A stretch of DNA of 64,000 nt from Inia geoffrensis (GCA_036417435.1 JAZAQT010000029.1:558001-622000), one strand, 5' to 3'; shown: positions 1 through 12,139, counted from the stretch's first letter. Notes: generated by a model from the letters alone, not told the origin. Program-made: numbers and translations.

Positions 1-72
1 TGGTAAATCCAAGATTCCTCACAAGCCCTGAAGGACTTATATAAGAATTTCTCTCTATTTGACAGCCCTTGT

Positions 73-948
73 GTTTTCTTTTTCAAATTTATTTTTATAA
101 GGGGATTTAGCTTATTGACACTGCTGTGTGTATCCTGCTGTACACAAATGATTTTCTTATGGAGACCTATAAATGTATGGGTTTTAATATTCTTCATAGT
201 CAGGTATATTCCTAGGTTTTGAATACGGGGTGTTGAGTCCATTTGGTTGAGCAAGGAGTAGGTCTTGTCTAATATATATTTGGCTTATGGAATGGTATCT
301 GTCCTAATGGCAACCTCTGGTTTTATGCAGCCTCCCCACTCTCCTTTCCCCTTAAGCAAGCCTAAGTTTCTTTTGTAAATGTGAGAATCTGTTGTGTTTT
401 GTAATGCAGTTCACACGTAGCCGTGTTTACCTTCCCGGTATTAGTGATATCTTATGATGTTTCTTTTTCTGTGCGACTTATTTCACTTAGAATCATCATA
501 ACTAAATCCTCTCATTATGCTGCTACTGGTCTGTTGCCATTGATTTCATTGTTGAGTGATATTCCATTGTAGGGATGTACCACAACTTCTATATGCATTT
601 TTCTCTTTCTGGGCTATTAAAGTTGTACCATAGTCAAGGATCCCGTACACAGAGCAGCCCCAAACTTTGGTGTGGCTGTGTCTTTTTCATTGAAATTTTC
701 CGAATCTATAGCACCATAAGTGGAAGTGCCCTAGGCTCTCTAGCTTGGTTTTTTCTTTGTTCCAGGAAACACCATCCACTTCTCCAGAGTGGCTGTTGGC
801 AATTTACATCCCGCCCATCAGCATAACAAGGCTGCCGGTTCTCCATGGCCTGTCCTGCCTCTCTGGATTTTACACTTTTTTCGGACGGCCCTTTGGATCG
901 GTGGGAAGTGAGACTTCCTTGTAGTGCGGATTTCCATTGCAGGCTTGC
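73..948 (-). mobile_element. LINE-1 3' end, ORF2 C-terminus and 3' UTR, decayed (U1 example)
   Basis: The minus strand carries a degenerate L1 ORF2 C-terminus. In frames broken by shifts one reads MEIRTT, then a cysteine-rich stretch ending CCWAGCKL (clearest in U17, 28484-28681 minus), then PLWRSGWCFLE. These follow the order MQIKTT, CWWDCKL, PLWKSVWRFL of mammalian L1 ORF2, which includes its cysteine motif. Further left, the plus strand shows the antisense of the familiar L1 stretch around tgatattccattgta (near 557) and then a 3' UTR-like stretch with gctgtacacaaatgatt (near 139). The T-rich run at about 73-103 would be the antisense poly(A) end. Stops and frameshifts make it non-functional. 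It ends just before the palindrome. Every unit has the same piece at the same offset. Confidence 0.9.
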
Positions 949-952
949 TTGG

Positions 953-1024
953 TTGGCCAAAAAGGGCGTATGCGTTTTTTCCTGAATATATTCAGGAAAA
1001 AACGCATGCGCCCTTTTTGGCCAA
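953..1024. mobile_element. 72-bp palindrome, mariner-derived MITE-like (U1 example)
   Basis: Two 36-base arms meet with no spacer at gaatatattc. The outer ends read ttggccaaaaag and ctttttggccaa. In U1 the only mismatch is a T in the left arm (gcgtatgcg) facing a G in the right arm (cgcatgcgc). The ggttggccaaaaag end and the overall 70-80 bp palindromic form resemble the short mariner-derived palindromes common in ruminant genomes, from general knowledge of those elements. The inner part (gggcgtatgcg) differs from what I remember of that consensus, and no clean TA duplication is visible. An alternative is a local inverted duplication of L1 sequence at the truncation point. Confidence 0.6.
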
Positions 1025-1734
1025 GTGCATCACTGTCGAACTGCTGCCTCTTTTCCTACTCTTTCAGAGCAATTCTTATCTACCCCCTGATATCTGTTTT
1101 CTGCAATTCTGCGTCGCGTTCAAGTCCTCTTCACAGCCTTCCTTCAATAAATTTTTGGATGATAGGGGTCATTTAGAACTCTGCAGGATTGTGAGTTACA
1201 GTGCCAAAAATCTCCTTTTCTCAACTCGCTTTCTTGTGAGCTGACCGCAAACCCGAAGAATTGCTTCAGGCCCTAATCTCGTTCCGGCATGGCACGCTGA
1301 GCCTTTGGTGAATTCTTCTTCCTGTAGGGAAATCAGAGTTCAATGTGCCCGTCCAAACACATCGAGTAAGCCGCTCATTCGTTCTCCTTATTCCTGTTCA
1401 TCTTCCACAGAAATTGCAAACTGTGCCAAACAAGAGGTCAAAGGCACTGACTCTCCAAGTGGGGAGAATGTTAATATCGCATCTGGAACGGCGAACTCGA
1501 GTACCAGGCGGTGAAAATGGCGATGAGTTTTAAAATTTTGCCTGATCACTTCGTGGACCATATTCTGGGTTTTCCATGCATATTTTAGCTGAAGGATAAG
1601 TCCCTGAAACGTGGAGATTTGGGACCCGTGCAATGGGAACCATGCACCATTGCCTCAAAGGGTCTGCATTCCCTCACCAATAGTATCAGCCCCAAGTGTC
1701 CAGCCTTATCTCTCCCCAGCTGTGGATGTAGAGG
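1025..1734. other. Unidentified CpG-rich 710-bp segment (U1 example)
   Basis: This portion of the unit matches no family I recognise. By eye it holds roughly 25 CpG dinucleotides, against about 13 in the longer L1 part, and carries clusters such as gcgtcgcgttc and aacggcgaactcgag. It contains one AATAAA on the plus strand (1146-1151), an EcoRI-type gaattc (about 1310) and an XhoI-type ctcgag (1496-1501). Short frames of 62, 69 and 106 codons occur here but overlap each other on both strands and have no recognisable domains. It could be a diverged LTR, an older satellite or once-unique host DNA. Confidence 0.6.
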
Positions 1735-3468
1735 TGGTAAATCCAAGATTCCTCACAAGCCCTGAAGGACTTATTTAAGAATTTCTCTCTATTTGACAGC
1801 CCTTGTGTTTTCTTTTTCAAATTTATTTTTATAAGGGGATTTAGCTTATTGACACTGCTGTGTGTATCCTGCTGTACACAAATGATTTTCTTATGGAGAC
1901 CTATAAATGTATGGGTTTTAATATTCTTCATAGTCAGGTATATTCCTAGGTTTTGAATACGGGGTGTTGAGTCCATTTGGTTGAGCAAGGAGTAGGTCTT
2001 GTCTAATATATATTTGGCTTATGGAATGGTATCTGTCCTAATGGCAACCTCTGGTTTTATGCAGCCTCCCCACTCTCCTTTCCCCTTAAGCAAGCCTAAG
2101 TTTCTTTTGTAAATGTGAGAATCTGTTGTGTTTTGTAATGCAGTTCACACGTAGCCGTGTTTACATTCCCGGTATTAGTGATATCTTATGATGTTTCTTT
2201 TTCAGTGCGACTTATTTCACTTAGAATCATCATAACTAAATCCTCTCATTATGCTGCTACTGGTCTGTTGCCATTGATTTCATTGTTGAGTGATATTCCA
2301 TTGTAGGGATGTACCACAACTTCTATATGCATTTTTCTCTTTCTGGGCTATTAAAGTTGTACCATAGTCAAGGATCCCGTACACAGAGCAGCCCCAAACT
2401 TTGGTGTGGCTGTGTCTTTTTCATTGAAATTTTCCGAATCTATAGCACCATAAGTGGAAGTGCCCTAGGCTCTCTAGCTTGGTTTTTTCTTTGTTCCAGG
2501 AAACACCATCCACTTCTCCAGAGTGGCTGTTGGCAATTTACATCCCGCCCATCAGCATAACAAGGCTGCCGGTTCTCCATGGCCTGTCCTGCCTCTCTGG
2601 ATTTTACACTTTTTTCGGACGGCCCTTTGGATCGGTGGGAAGTGAGACTTCCTTGTAGTGCGGATTTCCATTGCAGGCTTGCTTGGTTGGCCAAAAAGGG
2701 CGTCTGCGTTTTTTCCTGAATATATTCAGGAAAAAACGCAGACGCCCTTTTTGGCCAAGTGCATCACTGTCGAACTGCTGCCTCTTTTCGTACTCTTTCA
2801 GAGCAATTCTTATCTACCCCCTGATATCTGTTTTCTGCAATTCTGCGTCGCGTTCAATTCCTCTTCACAGCCTTCCTTCAATAAATTTTTGGATGATAGG
2901 GGTCATTTGGAACTCTGCAGGATTGTGAGTTACAGTGCCAAAAATCTCCTTTTCTCAACTCGCTTTCTTGTGAGCTGACCGCAAACCCGAAGAATTGCTT
3001 CAGGCCCTAATCTCGTTCCGGCATGACACGCTGAGCCTTTGGTGAATTCTTCTTCCTGTAGGGAAATCAGAGTTCAATGTGCCCGTCCAAACACATCGAG
3101 TAAGCCGCTCATTCGTTCTCCTTATTCCTGTTCATCTTCCACAGAAATTGCAAACTGTGCCAAACAAGAGGTCAAAGGCACTGAGTCTCCAAGTGGGGAG
3201 AATGTTAATATCGCATCTGGAACGGCGAACTCGAGTACCAGGCGGTGAAAATGGCGATGAGTTTTAAAATTTTGCCTGATCACTTCGTGGACCATATTCT
3301 GGGTTTTCCATGCATATTTTAGCTGAAGGATAAATCCCTGAAACGTGGAGATTTGGGACCCGTGCAATGGGAACCATACAACTTTACCTCAAAGGGTCTG
3401 CATTCCCTCACCAATAGTATCAGCCCCAAGTGTCCAGCCTTATCTCTCCCCAGCTGTGGATGTAGACG
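1735..3468. repeat. Unit U2
   Basis: L1 part 1807-2682. The palindrome 2687-2758 is perfect but uses tctgcg and cgcaga in place of the usual tatgcg and cgcata. It shares the rare ttcagtgcga (2201-2210) with U17 and ctgagtctcc (3181-3190) with U16. The stretch 3371-3390 has private changes. Confidence 0.97.
2687..2758. mobile_element. Palindrome with covarying arms (U2)
   Basis: Relative to all other units, the left arm has A to C (gtctgcg) and the right arm has the complementary T to G (cgcagac). Pairing is perfect across all 36 positions. A matched pair of changes at symmetric sites suggests one event templated by the other arm. Confidence 0.85.
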
Positions 3469-5202
3469 TGGTAAATCCAAGATTCCTCACAAGCCCTGAA
3501 GGACTTATTTAAGAATTTCTCTCTATTTGACAGCCCTTGTGTTTTCTTTTTCAAATTTATTTTTATAAGGGGATTTAGCTTATTGACACTGCTGTGTGTA
3601 TCCTGCTGTACACAAATGATTTTCTTATGGAGACCTATAAATGTATGGGTTTTAATATTCTTCATAGTCAGGTATATTCCTAGGTTTTGAATACGGGGTG
3701 TTGAGTCCATTTGGTTGAGCAAGGAGTAGGTCTTGTCTAATATATATTTGGCTTATGGAATGGTATCTGTCCTAATGGCAACCTCTGGTTTTATGCAGCC
3801 TCCCCACTCTCCTTTCCCCTTAAGCAAGCCTAAGTTTCTTTTGTAAATGTGAGAATCTGTTGTGTTTTGTAATGCAGTTCACACGTAGCCGTGTTTACCT
3901 TCCCGGTATTAGTGATATCTTATGATGTTTCTTTTTCTGTGCGACTTATTTCACTTAGAATCATCATAACTAAATCCTCTCATTATGCTGCTACTGGTCT
4001 GTTGCCATTGATTTCATTGTTGAGTGATATTCCATTGTAGGTATGTACCACAACTTCTATATGCATTTTTCTCTTTCTGGGCTATTAAAGTTGTACCATA
4101 GTCAAGGATCCCGTACACAGAGCAGCCCCAAACTTTGGTGTGGCTGTGTCTTTTTCATTGAAATTTTCCGAATCTATAGCACCATAAGTGGAAGTGCCCA
4201 AGGCTCTCTAGCTTGGTTTTTTCTTTGTTCCAGGAAACACCATCCACTTCTCCAGAGTGGCTGTTGGCAATTTACATCGCGCCCATCAGCATAACAAGGC
4301 TGCCGGTTCTCCATGGCCTGTCCTGCCTCTCTGGATTTTACACTTTTTTCGGACGGCCCTTTGGATCGGTGGGAAGTGAGACTTCCTTGTAGTGCGGATT
4401 TCCATTGCAGGCTTGCTTGGTTGGCTAAAAAGGGCGTATGCGTTTTTTCCTGAATATATTCAGGAAAAAACGCATGCGCCCTTTTTGGCCAAGTGCATCA
4501 CTGTCGAACTGCTGCCTCTTTTCCTACTCTTTCAGAGCAATTCTTATCTACCCCCTGATATCTGTTTTCTGCAATTCTGCGTCGCGTTCAAGTCCTCTTC
4601 ACAGCCTTCCTTCAATAAATTTTTGGATGATAGGGGTCATTTAGAACTCTGCAGGATTGTGAGTTACAGTGCCAAAAATCTCCTTTTCTCAACTCGCTTT
4701 CTTGTGAGCTGACCGCAAACCCGAAGAATTGCTTCGGGCCCTAATCTCGTTCCGGCATGGCACGCTGAGCCTTTGGTGAATTCTTCTTCCTGTAGGGAAA
4801 TCAGAGTTCAATGTGCCCGTCCAAACACATCGAGTAAGCCGCTCATTCGTTCTCCTTATTCCTGTTCATCTTCCACAGAAATTGCAAACTGTGCCAAACA
4901 AGAGGTCAAAGGCACTGACTCTCCAAGTGGGGAGAATGTTAATATCGCATCTGGAACGGCGAACTCGAGTACCAGGCGGTGAAAATGGCGATGAGTTTTA
5001 AAATTTTGCCTGATCACTTCGTGGACCATATTCTGGGTTTTCCATGCATATTTTAGCTGAAGGATAAATCCCTGAAACGTGGAGATTTGGGACCCGTGCA
5101 ATGGGAACCATGCACCATTGCCTCAAAGGGTCTGCATTCCCTCACCAATAGTATAAGCCCCAAGTGTCCAGCCTTATCTCTCCCCAGCTGTGGATGTAGA
5201 GG
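3469..5202. repeat. Unit U3
   Basis: L1 part 3541-4416. Palindrome 4421-4492 has two mismatches, one from a private T at 4426 (ttggctaaaa). Other private bases are A at 4200 and G at 4279. Confidence 0.97.
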
Positions 5203-6937
5203 TGGTAAATCCAAGATTCCTCACAAGCCCTGAAGGAATTTTTTTAAGAATTTCTCTCTATTTGACAGCCCTTGTGTTTTCTTTTTCAAATTTATTTTTA
5301 TAAGGGGATTTAGCTTATTGACACTGCTGTGTGTATCCTGCTGTACACAAATGATTTTCTTATGGAGACCTATAAATGTATGGGTTTTAATATTCTTCAT
5401 AGTCAGGTATATTCCTAGGTTTTGAATACGGGGTGTTGAGTCCATTTGGTTGAGCAAGGAGTAGGTCTTGTCTAATATATATTTGGCTTATGGAATGGTA
5501 TCTGTCCTAATGGCAACCTCTGGTTTTATGCAGCCTCCCCACTCTCCTTTCCCCTTAAGCAAGCCTAAGTTTCTTTTGTAAATGTGAGAATCTGTTGTGT
5601 TTTGTAATGCAGTTCACACGTAGCCATGTTTACATTCCCGGTATTAGTGATATCTTATGATGTTTCTTTTTCTGTGTGACTTATTTCACTTAGAATCATC
5701 ATAACTAAATCCTCTCATTATGCTGCTACTGGTCTGTTGCCATTGATTTCATTGTTGAGTGATATTCCATTGTAGGGATGTACCACAACTTCTATATGCA
5801 TTTTTCTCTTTCTGGGCTATTAAAATTGTACCATAGTCAAGGATCCCGTACACAGAGCAGCCCCAAACTTTGGTGTGGCTGTGTCTTTTTCATTGAAATT
5901 TTCCGAATCTATAGCACCATAAGTGGAAGTGCCCTAGGCTCTCTAGCTTGGTTTTTTCTTTGTTCCAGGAAACACCATCCACTTCTCCAGAGTGGCTGTT
6001 GGCAATTTATATCCCGCCCATCAGCATAACAAGGCTGCCGGTTCTCCATGGCCTGTCCTGCCTCTCTGGATTTTACACTTTTTTCGGACGGCCCTTTGGA
6101 TCGTTGGGAAGTGAGACTTCCTTGTAGTGCGGATTTCCATTGCAGGCTTGCTTGGTTGGCCAAAAAGGGCGTATGCTTTTTTTCCTGAATATATTCAGGA
6201 AAAAACGCATGCGCCCTTTTTGGCCAAGTGCATCACTGTCGAACTGCTGCCTCTTTTCCTACTCTTTCAGAGCAATTCTTATCTACCCCCTGATATCTGT
6301 TTTCTGCAATTCTGCGTCGCGTTCAAGTCCTCTTCACAGCCTTCCTTCAATAAATTTTTGGATGATAGGGGTCATTTGGAACTCTGCAGGATTGTGAGTT
6401 ACAGTGCCAAAAATCTCCTTTTCTCAACTCGCTTTCTTGTGAGCTGACTGCAAACCCGAAGAATTGCTTCAGGCCCTAATCTCGTTCCGGCATGACACGC
6501 TGAGCCTTTGGTGAATTCTTCTTCCTGTAGGGAAATCAGAGTTCAATGTGCCCGTCCAAACACATCGAGTTAGCCGCTCATTCGTTCTCCTTATTCCTGT
6601 TCATCTTCCACAGAAATTGCAAACTGTGCCAAACAAGAGGTCAAAGGCACTGACTCTCCAAGTGGGTAGAATGTTAATATCGCATCTGGAACGGCGAACT
6701 CGAGTACCAGGCGGTGAAAATGGCGATGAGTTTTAAAATTTTGCCTGATCACTTCGTGGACCATATTCTGGGTTTTCCATGCATATTTTAGCTGAAGGAT
6801 AAATCCCTGAAACGTGGAGATTTGGGACCCGTGCAATGGGAACCATGCACCATTGCCTCAAAGGGTCTGCATTCCCTCACCAATAGTATCAGCCCCAAGT
6901 GTCCAGCCTTATCTCTCCCCAGCTGTGGATGTAGAGG
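5203..6937. repeat. Unit U4, 1,735 bp
   Basis: One extra base arises where the usual aaggacttattt has become a longer T run (5235-5246), which breaks the frame of the 100-codon minus-strand shadow. L1 part 5276-6151; palindrome 6156-6227 with the left-arm variant tatgcttttttt. Private T at 6104. Confidence 0.97.
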
Positions 6938-8671
6938 TGGTAAATCCAAGATTCCTCACAAGCCCTGAAGGACTTATATAAGAATTTCTCTCTATTTGAC
7001 AGCCCTTGTGTTTTCTTTTTCAAATTTATTTTTATAAGGGGATTTAGCTTATTGACACTGCTGTGTGTATCCTGCTGTACACAAATGATTTTCTTATGGA
7101 GACCTATAAATGTATGGGTTTTAATATTCTTCATAGTCAGGTATATTCCTAGGTTTTGAATACGGGGTGTTGAGTCCATTTGGTTGAGCAAGGAGTAGGT
7201 CTTGTCTAATATATATTTGGCTTATGGAATGGTATCTGTCCTAATGGCAACCTCTGGTTTTATGCAGCCTCCCCACTCTCCTTTCCCCTTAAGCAAGCCT
7301 AAGTTTCTTTTGTAAATGTGAGAATCTGTTGTGTTTTGTAATGCAGTTCACACGTAGCCGTGTTTACATTCCCGGTATTAGTGATATCTTATGATGTTTC
7401 TTTTTCTGTGCGACTTATTTCACTTAGAATCATCATAACTAAATCCTCTCATTATGCTGCTACTGGTCTGTTGCCATTGATTTCATTGTTGAGTGATATT
7501 CCATTGTAGGGATGTACCACAACTTCTATATGCATTTTTCTCTTTCTGGGCTATTAAAATTGTACCATAGTCAAGGATCCCGTACACAGAGCAGCCCCAA
7601 ACTTTGGTGTGGCTGTGTCTTTTTCATTGAAATTTTCCGAATCTATAGCACCATAAGTGGAAGTGCCCTAGGCTCTCTAGCTTGGTTTTTTCTTTGTTCC
7701 AGGAAACACCATCCACTTCTCCAGAGTGGCTGTTGGCAATTTACATCCCGCCCATCAGCATAACAAGGCTGCCGGTTCTCCATGGCCTGTCCTGCCTCTC
7801 TGGATTTTACACTTTTTTCGGACGGCCCTTTGGATCGGTGGGAAGTGAGACTTCCTTGTAGTGCGGATTTCCATTGCAGGCTTGCTTGGTTGGCCAAAAA
7901 GGGCGTATGCGTTTTTTCCTGAATATATTCAGGAAAAAACGCATGCGCCCTTTTTGGCCAAGTGCATCACTGTCGAACTGCTGCCTCTTTTCCTACTCTT
8001 TCAGAGCAATTCTTATCTACCCCCTGATATCTGTTTTCTGCAATTCTGCGTCGCGTTCAAGTCCTCTTCACAGCCTTCCTTCAATAAATTTTTGGATGAT
8101 AGGGGTCATTTGGATCTCTGCAGGATTGTGAGTTACAGTGCCAAAAATCTCCTTTTCTCAACTCGCTTTCTTGTGAGCTGACTGCAAACCCGAAGAATTG
8201 CTTCAGGCCCTAATCTCATTCCGGCATGACACGCTGAGCCTTTGGTGAATTCTTCTTCCTGTAGGGAAATCAGAGTTCAATGTGCCCGTCCAAACACATC
8301 GAGTTAGCCGCTCATTCGTTCTCCTTATTCCTGTTCATCTTCCACAGAAATTGCAAACTGTGCCAAACAAGAGGTCAAAGGCACTGACTCTCCAAGTGGG
8401 GAGAATGTTAATATCGCATCTGGAACGGCGAACTCGAGTACCAGGCGGTGAAAATGGCGATGAGTTTTAAAATTTTGCCTGATCACTTCGTGGACCATAT
8501 TCTGGGTTTTCCATGCATATTTTAGCTGAAGGATAAATCCCTGAAACTTGGAGATTTGGGACCCGTGCAATGGGAACCATGCACCATTGCCTCAAAGGGT
8601 CTGCATTCCCTCACCAATAGTATCAGCCCCAAGTGTCCAGCCTTATCTTTCCCCAGCTGTGGATGTAGAGG
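6938..8671. repeat. Unit U5 (block A, position 1)
   Basis: L1 part 7010-7885; palindrome 7890-7961 with one T/G mismatch. The variants T at 8115 (tggatctctg), tctcattccgg and T at 8548 recur in U11, six units later. Private T at 8649. Confidence 0.97.
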
Positions 8672-10405
8672 TGGTAAATCCAAGATTCCTCACAAGCCCT
8701 GAAGGACTTATTTAAGAATTTCTCTCTATTTGACAGCCCTTGTGTTTTCTTTTTCAAATGTATTTTTATAAGGGGATTTAGCTTATTGACACTGCTGTGT
8801 GTATCCTGCTGTACACAAATGATTTTCTTATGGAGACCTATAAATGTATGGGTTTTAATATTCTTCATAGTCAGGTATATTCCTAGGTTTTGAATACGGG
8901 GTGTTGAGTCCATTTGGTTGAGCAAGGAGTAGGTCTTGTCTAATATATATTTGGCTTATGGAATGGTATCTGTCCTAATGGCAACCTCTGGTTTTATGCA
9001 GCCTCCCCACTCTCCTTTCCCCTTAAGCAAGCCTAAGTTTCTTTTGTAAATGTGAGAATCTGTTGTGTTTTGTAATGCAGTTCACACGTAGCCGTGTTTA
9101 CCTTCCCGGTATTAGTGATATCTTATGATGTTTCTTTTTCTGTGCGACTTATTTCACTTAGAATCATCATAACTAAATCCTCTCATTATGCTGCTACTGG
9201 TCTGTTGCCATTGATTTCATTGTTGAGTGATATTCCATTGTAGGGATGTACCACAACTTCTATATGCATTTTTCTCTTTCTGGGCTATTAAAGTTGTACC
9301 ATAGTCAAGGATCCCGTACACAGAGCAGCCCCAAACTTTGGTGTGGCTGTGTCTTTTTCATTGAAATTTTCCGAATCTATAGCACCATAAGTGGAAGTGC
9401 CCTAGGCTCTCTAGGTTGGTTTTTTCTTTGTTCCAGGAAACACCATCCACTTCTCCAGAGTGGCTGTTGGCAATTTACATCCCGCCCATCAGCATAACAA
9501 GGCTCCCGGTTCTCCATGGCCTGTCCTGCCTCTCTGGATTTTACACTTTTTTCGGACGGCCCTTTGGATCGGTGGGAAGTGAGACTTACTTGTAGTGCGG
9601 ATTTCCATTGCAGGCTTGCTTGGTTGGCCAAAAAGGGCGTATGCTTTTTTTCCTGAATATATTCAGGAAAAAACGCATGCGCCCTTTTTGGCCAAGTGCA
9701 TCACTGTCGAACTGCTGCCTCTTTTCCTACTCTTTCAGAGCAATTCTTATCTACCCCCTGATATCTGTTTTCTGCAATTCTGCGTCGCATTCAAGTCCTC
9801 TTCACAGCCTTCCTTCAATAAATTTTTGGATGATAGGGGTCATTTGGAACTCTGCAGGATTATGAGTTACAGTGCCAAAAATCTCCTTTTCTCAACTCGC
9901 TTTCTTGTGAGCTGACCGCAAACCCGAAGAATTGCTTCAGGCCCTAATCTCGATCCGGCATGACACGCTGAGCCTTTGGTGAATTCTTCTTCCTGTAGGG
10001 AAATCAGAGTTCAATGTGCCCGTCCAAACACATCGAGTTAGCCGCTCATTCGTTCTCCTTATTCCTGTTCATCTTCCACAGAAATTGCAAACTGTGCCAA
10101 ACAAGAGGTCAAAGGCACTGACTCTCCAAGTGGGTAGAATGTTAATATCGCATCTGGAACGGCGAACTCGAGTACCAGGCGGTGAAAATGGCGATGAGTT
10201 TTAAAATTTTGCCTGATCACTTCGTGGACCATATTCTGGGTTTTCCATGCATATTTTAGCTGAAGGATAAATCCCTGAAACGTGGAGATTTGGGACCCGT
10301 GCAATGGGAATCATGCACCATTGCCTCAAAGGGTCTGCATTCCCTCACCAATAGTATCAGCCCCAAGTGTCCAGCCTTATCTCTCCCCAGCTGTGGATGT
10401 AGAGG
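8672..10405. repeat. Unit U6 (block A, position 2)
   Basis: L1 part 8744-9619; palindrome 9624-9695 with tatgcttttttt. G at 9415, C at 9505 (ggctcccgg) and gacttacttg recur in U8, U12 and U14 (U14 reads ggctcctgg). Private G at 8760. Confidence 0.97.
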
Positions 10406-12139
10406 TGGTAAATCCAAGATTCCTCACAAGCCCTGAAGTTCTTATTTAAGAATTTCTCTCTATTTGACAGCCCTTGTGTTTTCTTTTTCAAATTTATTTT
10501 TATAAGGGGATTTAGCTTATTGACACTGCTGTGTGTATCCTGCTGTACACAAATGATTTTCTTATGGAGACCTATAAATGTATGGGTTTTAATATTCTTC
10601 ATAGTCAGGTATATTCCTAGGTTTTGAATACGGGGTGTTGAGTCCATTTGGTTGAGCAAGGAGTAGGTCTTGTCTAATATATATTTGGCTTATGGAATGG
10701 TATCTGTCCTAATGGCAACCTCTGGTTTTATGCAGCCTCCCCACTCTCCTTTCCCCTTAAGCAAGCCTAAGTTTCTTTTGTAAATGTGAGAATCTGTTGT
10801 GTTTTGTAATGCAGTTCACACGTAGCCGTGTTTACCTTCCCGGTATTAGTGATATCTTATGATGTTTCTTTTTCTGTGCGACTTATTTCACTTAGAATCA
10901 TCATAACTAAATCCTCTCATTATGCTGCTACTGGTCTGTTGCCATTGATTTCAGTGTTGAGTGATATTCCATTGTAGGGATGTACCACAACTTCTATATG
11001 CATTTTTCTCTTTCTGGGCTATTAAAGTTGTACCATAGTCAAGGATCCCGTACACAGAGCAGCCCCAAACTTTGGTGTGGCTGTGCCTTTTTCATTGAAA
11101 TTTTCCGAATCTATAGCACCATAAGTGGAAGTGCCCTAGGCTCTCTAGCTTGGTTTTTTCTTTGTTCCAGGAAACACCATCCACTTCTCCAGAGTGGCTG
11201 TTGGCAATTTACATCCCGCCCATCAGCATAACAAGGCTGCCGGTTCTCCATGGCCTGTCCTGCCTCTCTGGATTTTACACTTTTTTCGGACGGCCCTTTG
11301 GATCGGTGGGAAGTGAGACTTCCTTGTAGTGCGGATTTCCATTGCAGGCTTGCTTGGTTGGCCAAAAAGGGCGTATGCGTTTTTTCCTGAATATATTCAG
11401 GAAAAAACGCATACGCCCTTTTTGGCCAAGTGTATCACTGTCGAACTGCTGCCTCTTTTCCTACTCTTTCAGAGCAATTCTTATCTACCCCCTGATATCT
11501 GTTTTCTGCAATTCTGCGTCGCGTTCAAGTCCTCTTCACAGCCTTCCTTCAATAAATTTTTGGATGATAGGGGTCATTTGGAACTCTGCAGGATTGTGAG
11601 TTACAGTGCCAAAAATCTCCTTTTCTCAACTCGCTTTCTTGTGAGCTGACCGCAAACCCGAAGAATTGCTTCAGGCCCTAATCTCGTTCCGGCATGGCAC
11701 GCTGAGCCTTTGGTGAATTCTTCTTCCTGTAGGGAAATCAGAGTTCAATGTGCCCGTCCAAACACATCGAGTAAGCCGCTCATTCGTTCTCCTTATTCCT
11801 GTTCATCTTCCACAGAAATTGCAAACTGTGCCAAACAAGAGGTCAAAGGCACTGACTCTCCAAGTGGGGAGAATGTTAATATCGCATCTGGAACGGCGAA
11901 CTCGAGTACCAGGCGGTGAAAATGGCGATGAGTTTTAAAATTTTGCCTGATCACTTCGTGGACCATATTCTGGGTTTTCCATGCATATTTTAGCTGAAGG
12001 ATAAATCCCTGAAACATGGAGATTTGGGACCCGTGCAATGGGAACCATGCACCATTGCCTCAAAGGGTCTGCATTCCCTCACCAATAGTATCAGCCCCAA
12101 GTGTGCAGCCTTATCTCTCCCCAGCTGTGGATGTAGAGG
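10406..12139. repeat. Unit U7 (block A, position 3)
   Basis: L1 part 10478-11353; palindrome 11358-11429 is perfect. It starts with gaagttctta (near 10435) and has gtgcctttttc and agtgtatcac, all shared with U9, U13 and U15. G at 10954 recurs in U13 only. Confidence 0.97.

Larger units (their letters stand above)
1..1734. repeat. Unit U1
   Basis: Reference unit. L1 part 73-948, palindrome 953-1024 with one T/G mismatch. It has ttatataag near 37, shared with U5, where most units have ttatttaag. A private G occurs at 1600. Confidence 0.97.

Noticed and set aside
37..44. TATA-like ttatataag in U1 and U5 as a promoter
   Set aside because: Most units read ttatttaag at this place, and no initiator or other promoter element is evident nearby.
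953..1024. Palindrome as a rho-independent terminator or a CRISPR-type repeat
   Set aside because: The setting is mammalian repeat DNA, and the hairpin recurs at 1.73-kb spacing with no operon, spacers or cas genes.
1146..1151. AATAAA as a functional polyadenylation signal of a satellite transcript
   Set aside because: A six-base motif in AT-rich DNA is expected by chance, and no transcript structure can be read from the sequence.
924..1244. Recurrent 106-codon plus-strand frame, one per unit, as a possible gene family
   Set aside because: It starts in antisense L1, runs through the palindrome and overlaps other frames of similar length. Changes hit all codon positions alike, no domain is recognisable, and conservation equals that of the surrounding repeat.
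1362..1515. Relationship of the CpG-rich tail to pecoran satellite I with its 31-bp subrepeats
   Set aside because: Strings such as tcgagtaagcc and aactcgagtacc look vaguely similar, but their spacing (73 and 135 bp) is not a multiple of 31 and no internal period is visible.
1686..1988. Recurrent 100-codon minus-strand frame across the unit boundary
   Set aside because: It lies in the L1 3' UTR-like segment and the unidentified tail, is broken in U4, U16 and U22, and has no features beyond low-complexity lysine and asparagine.
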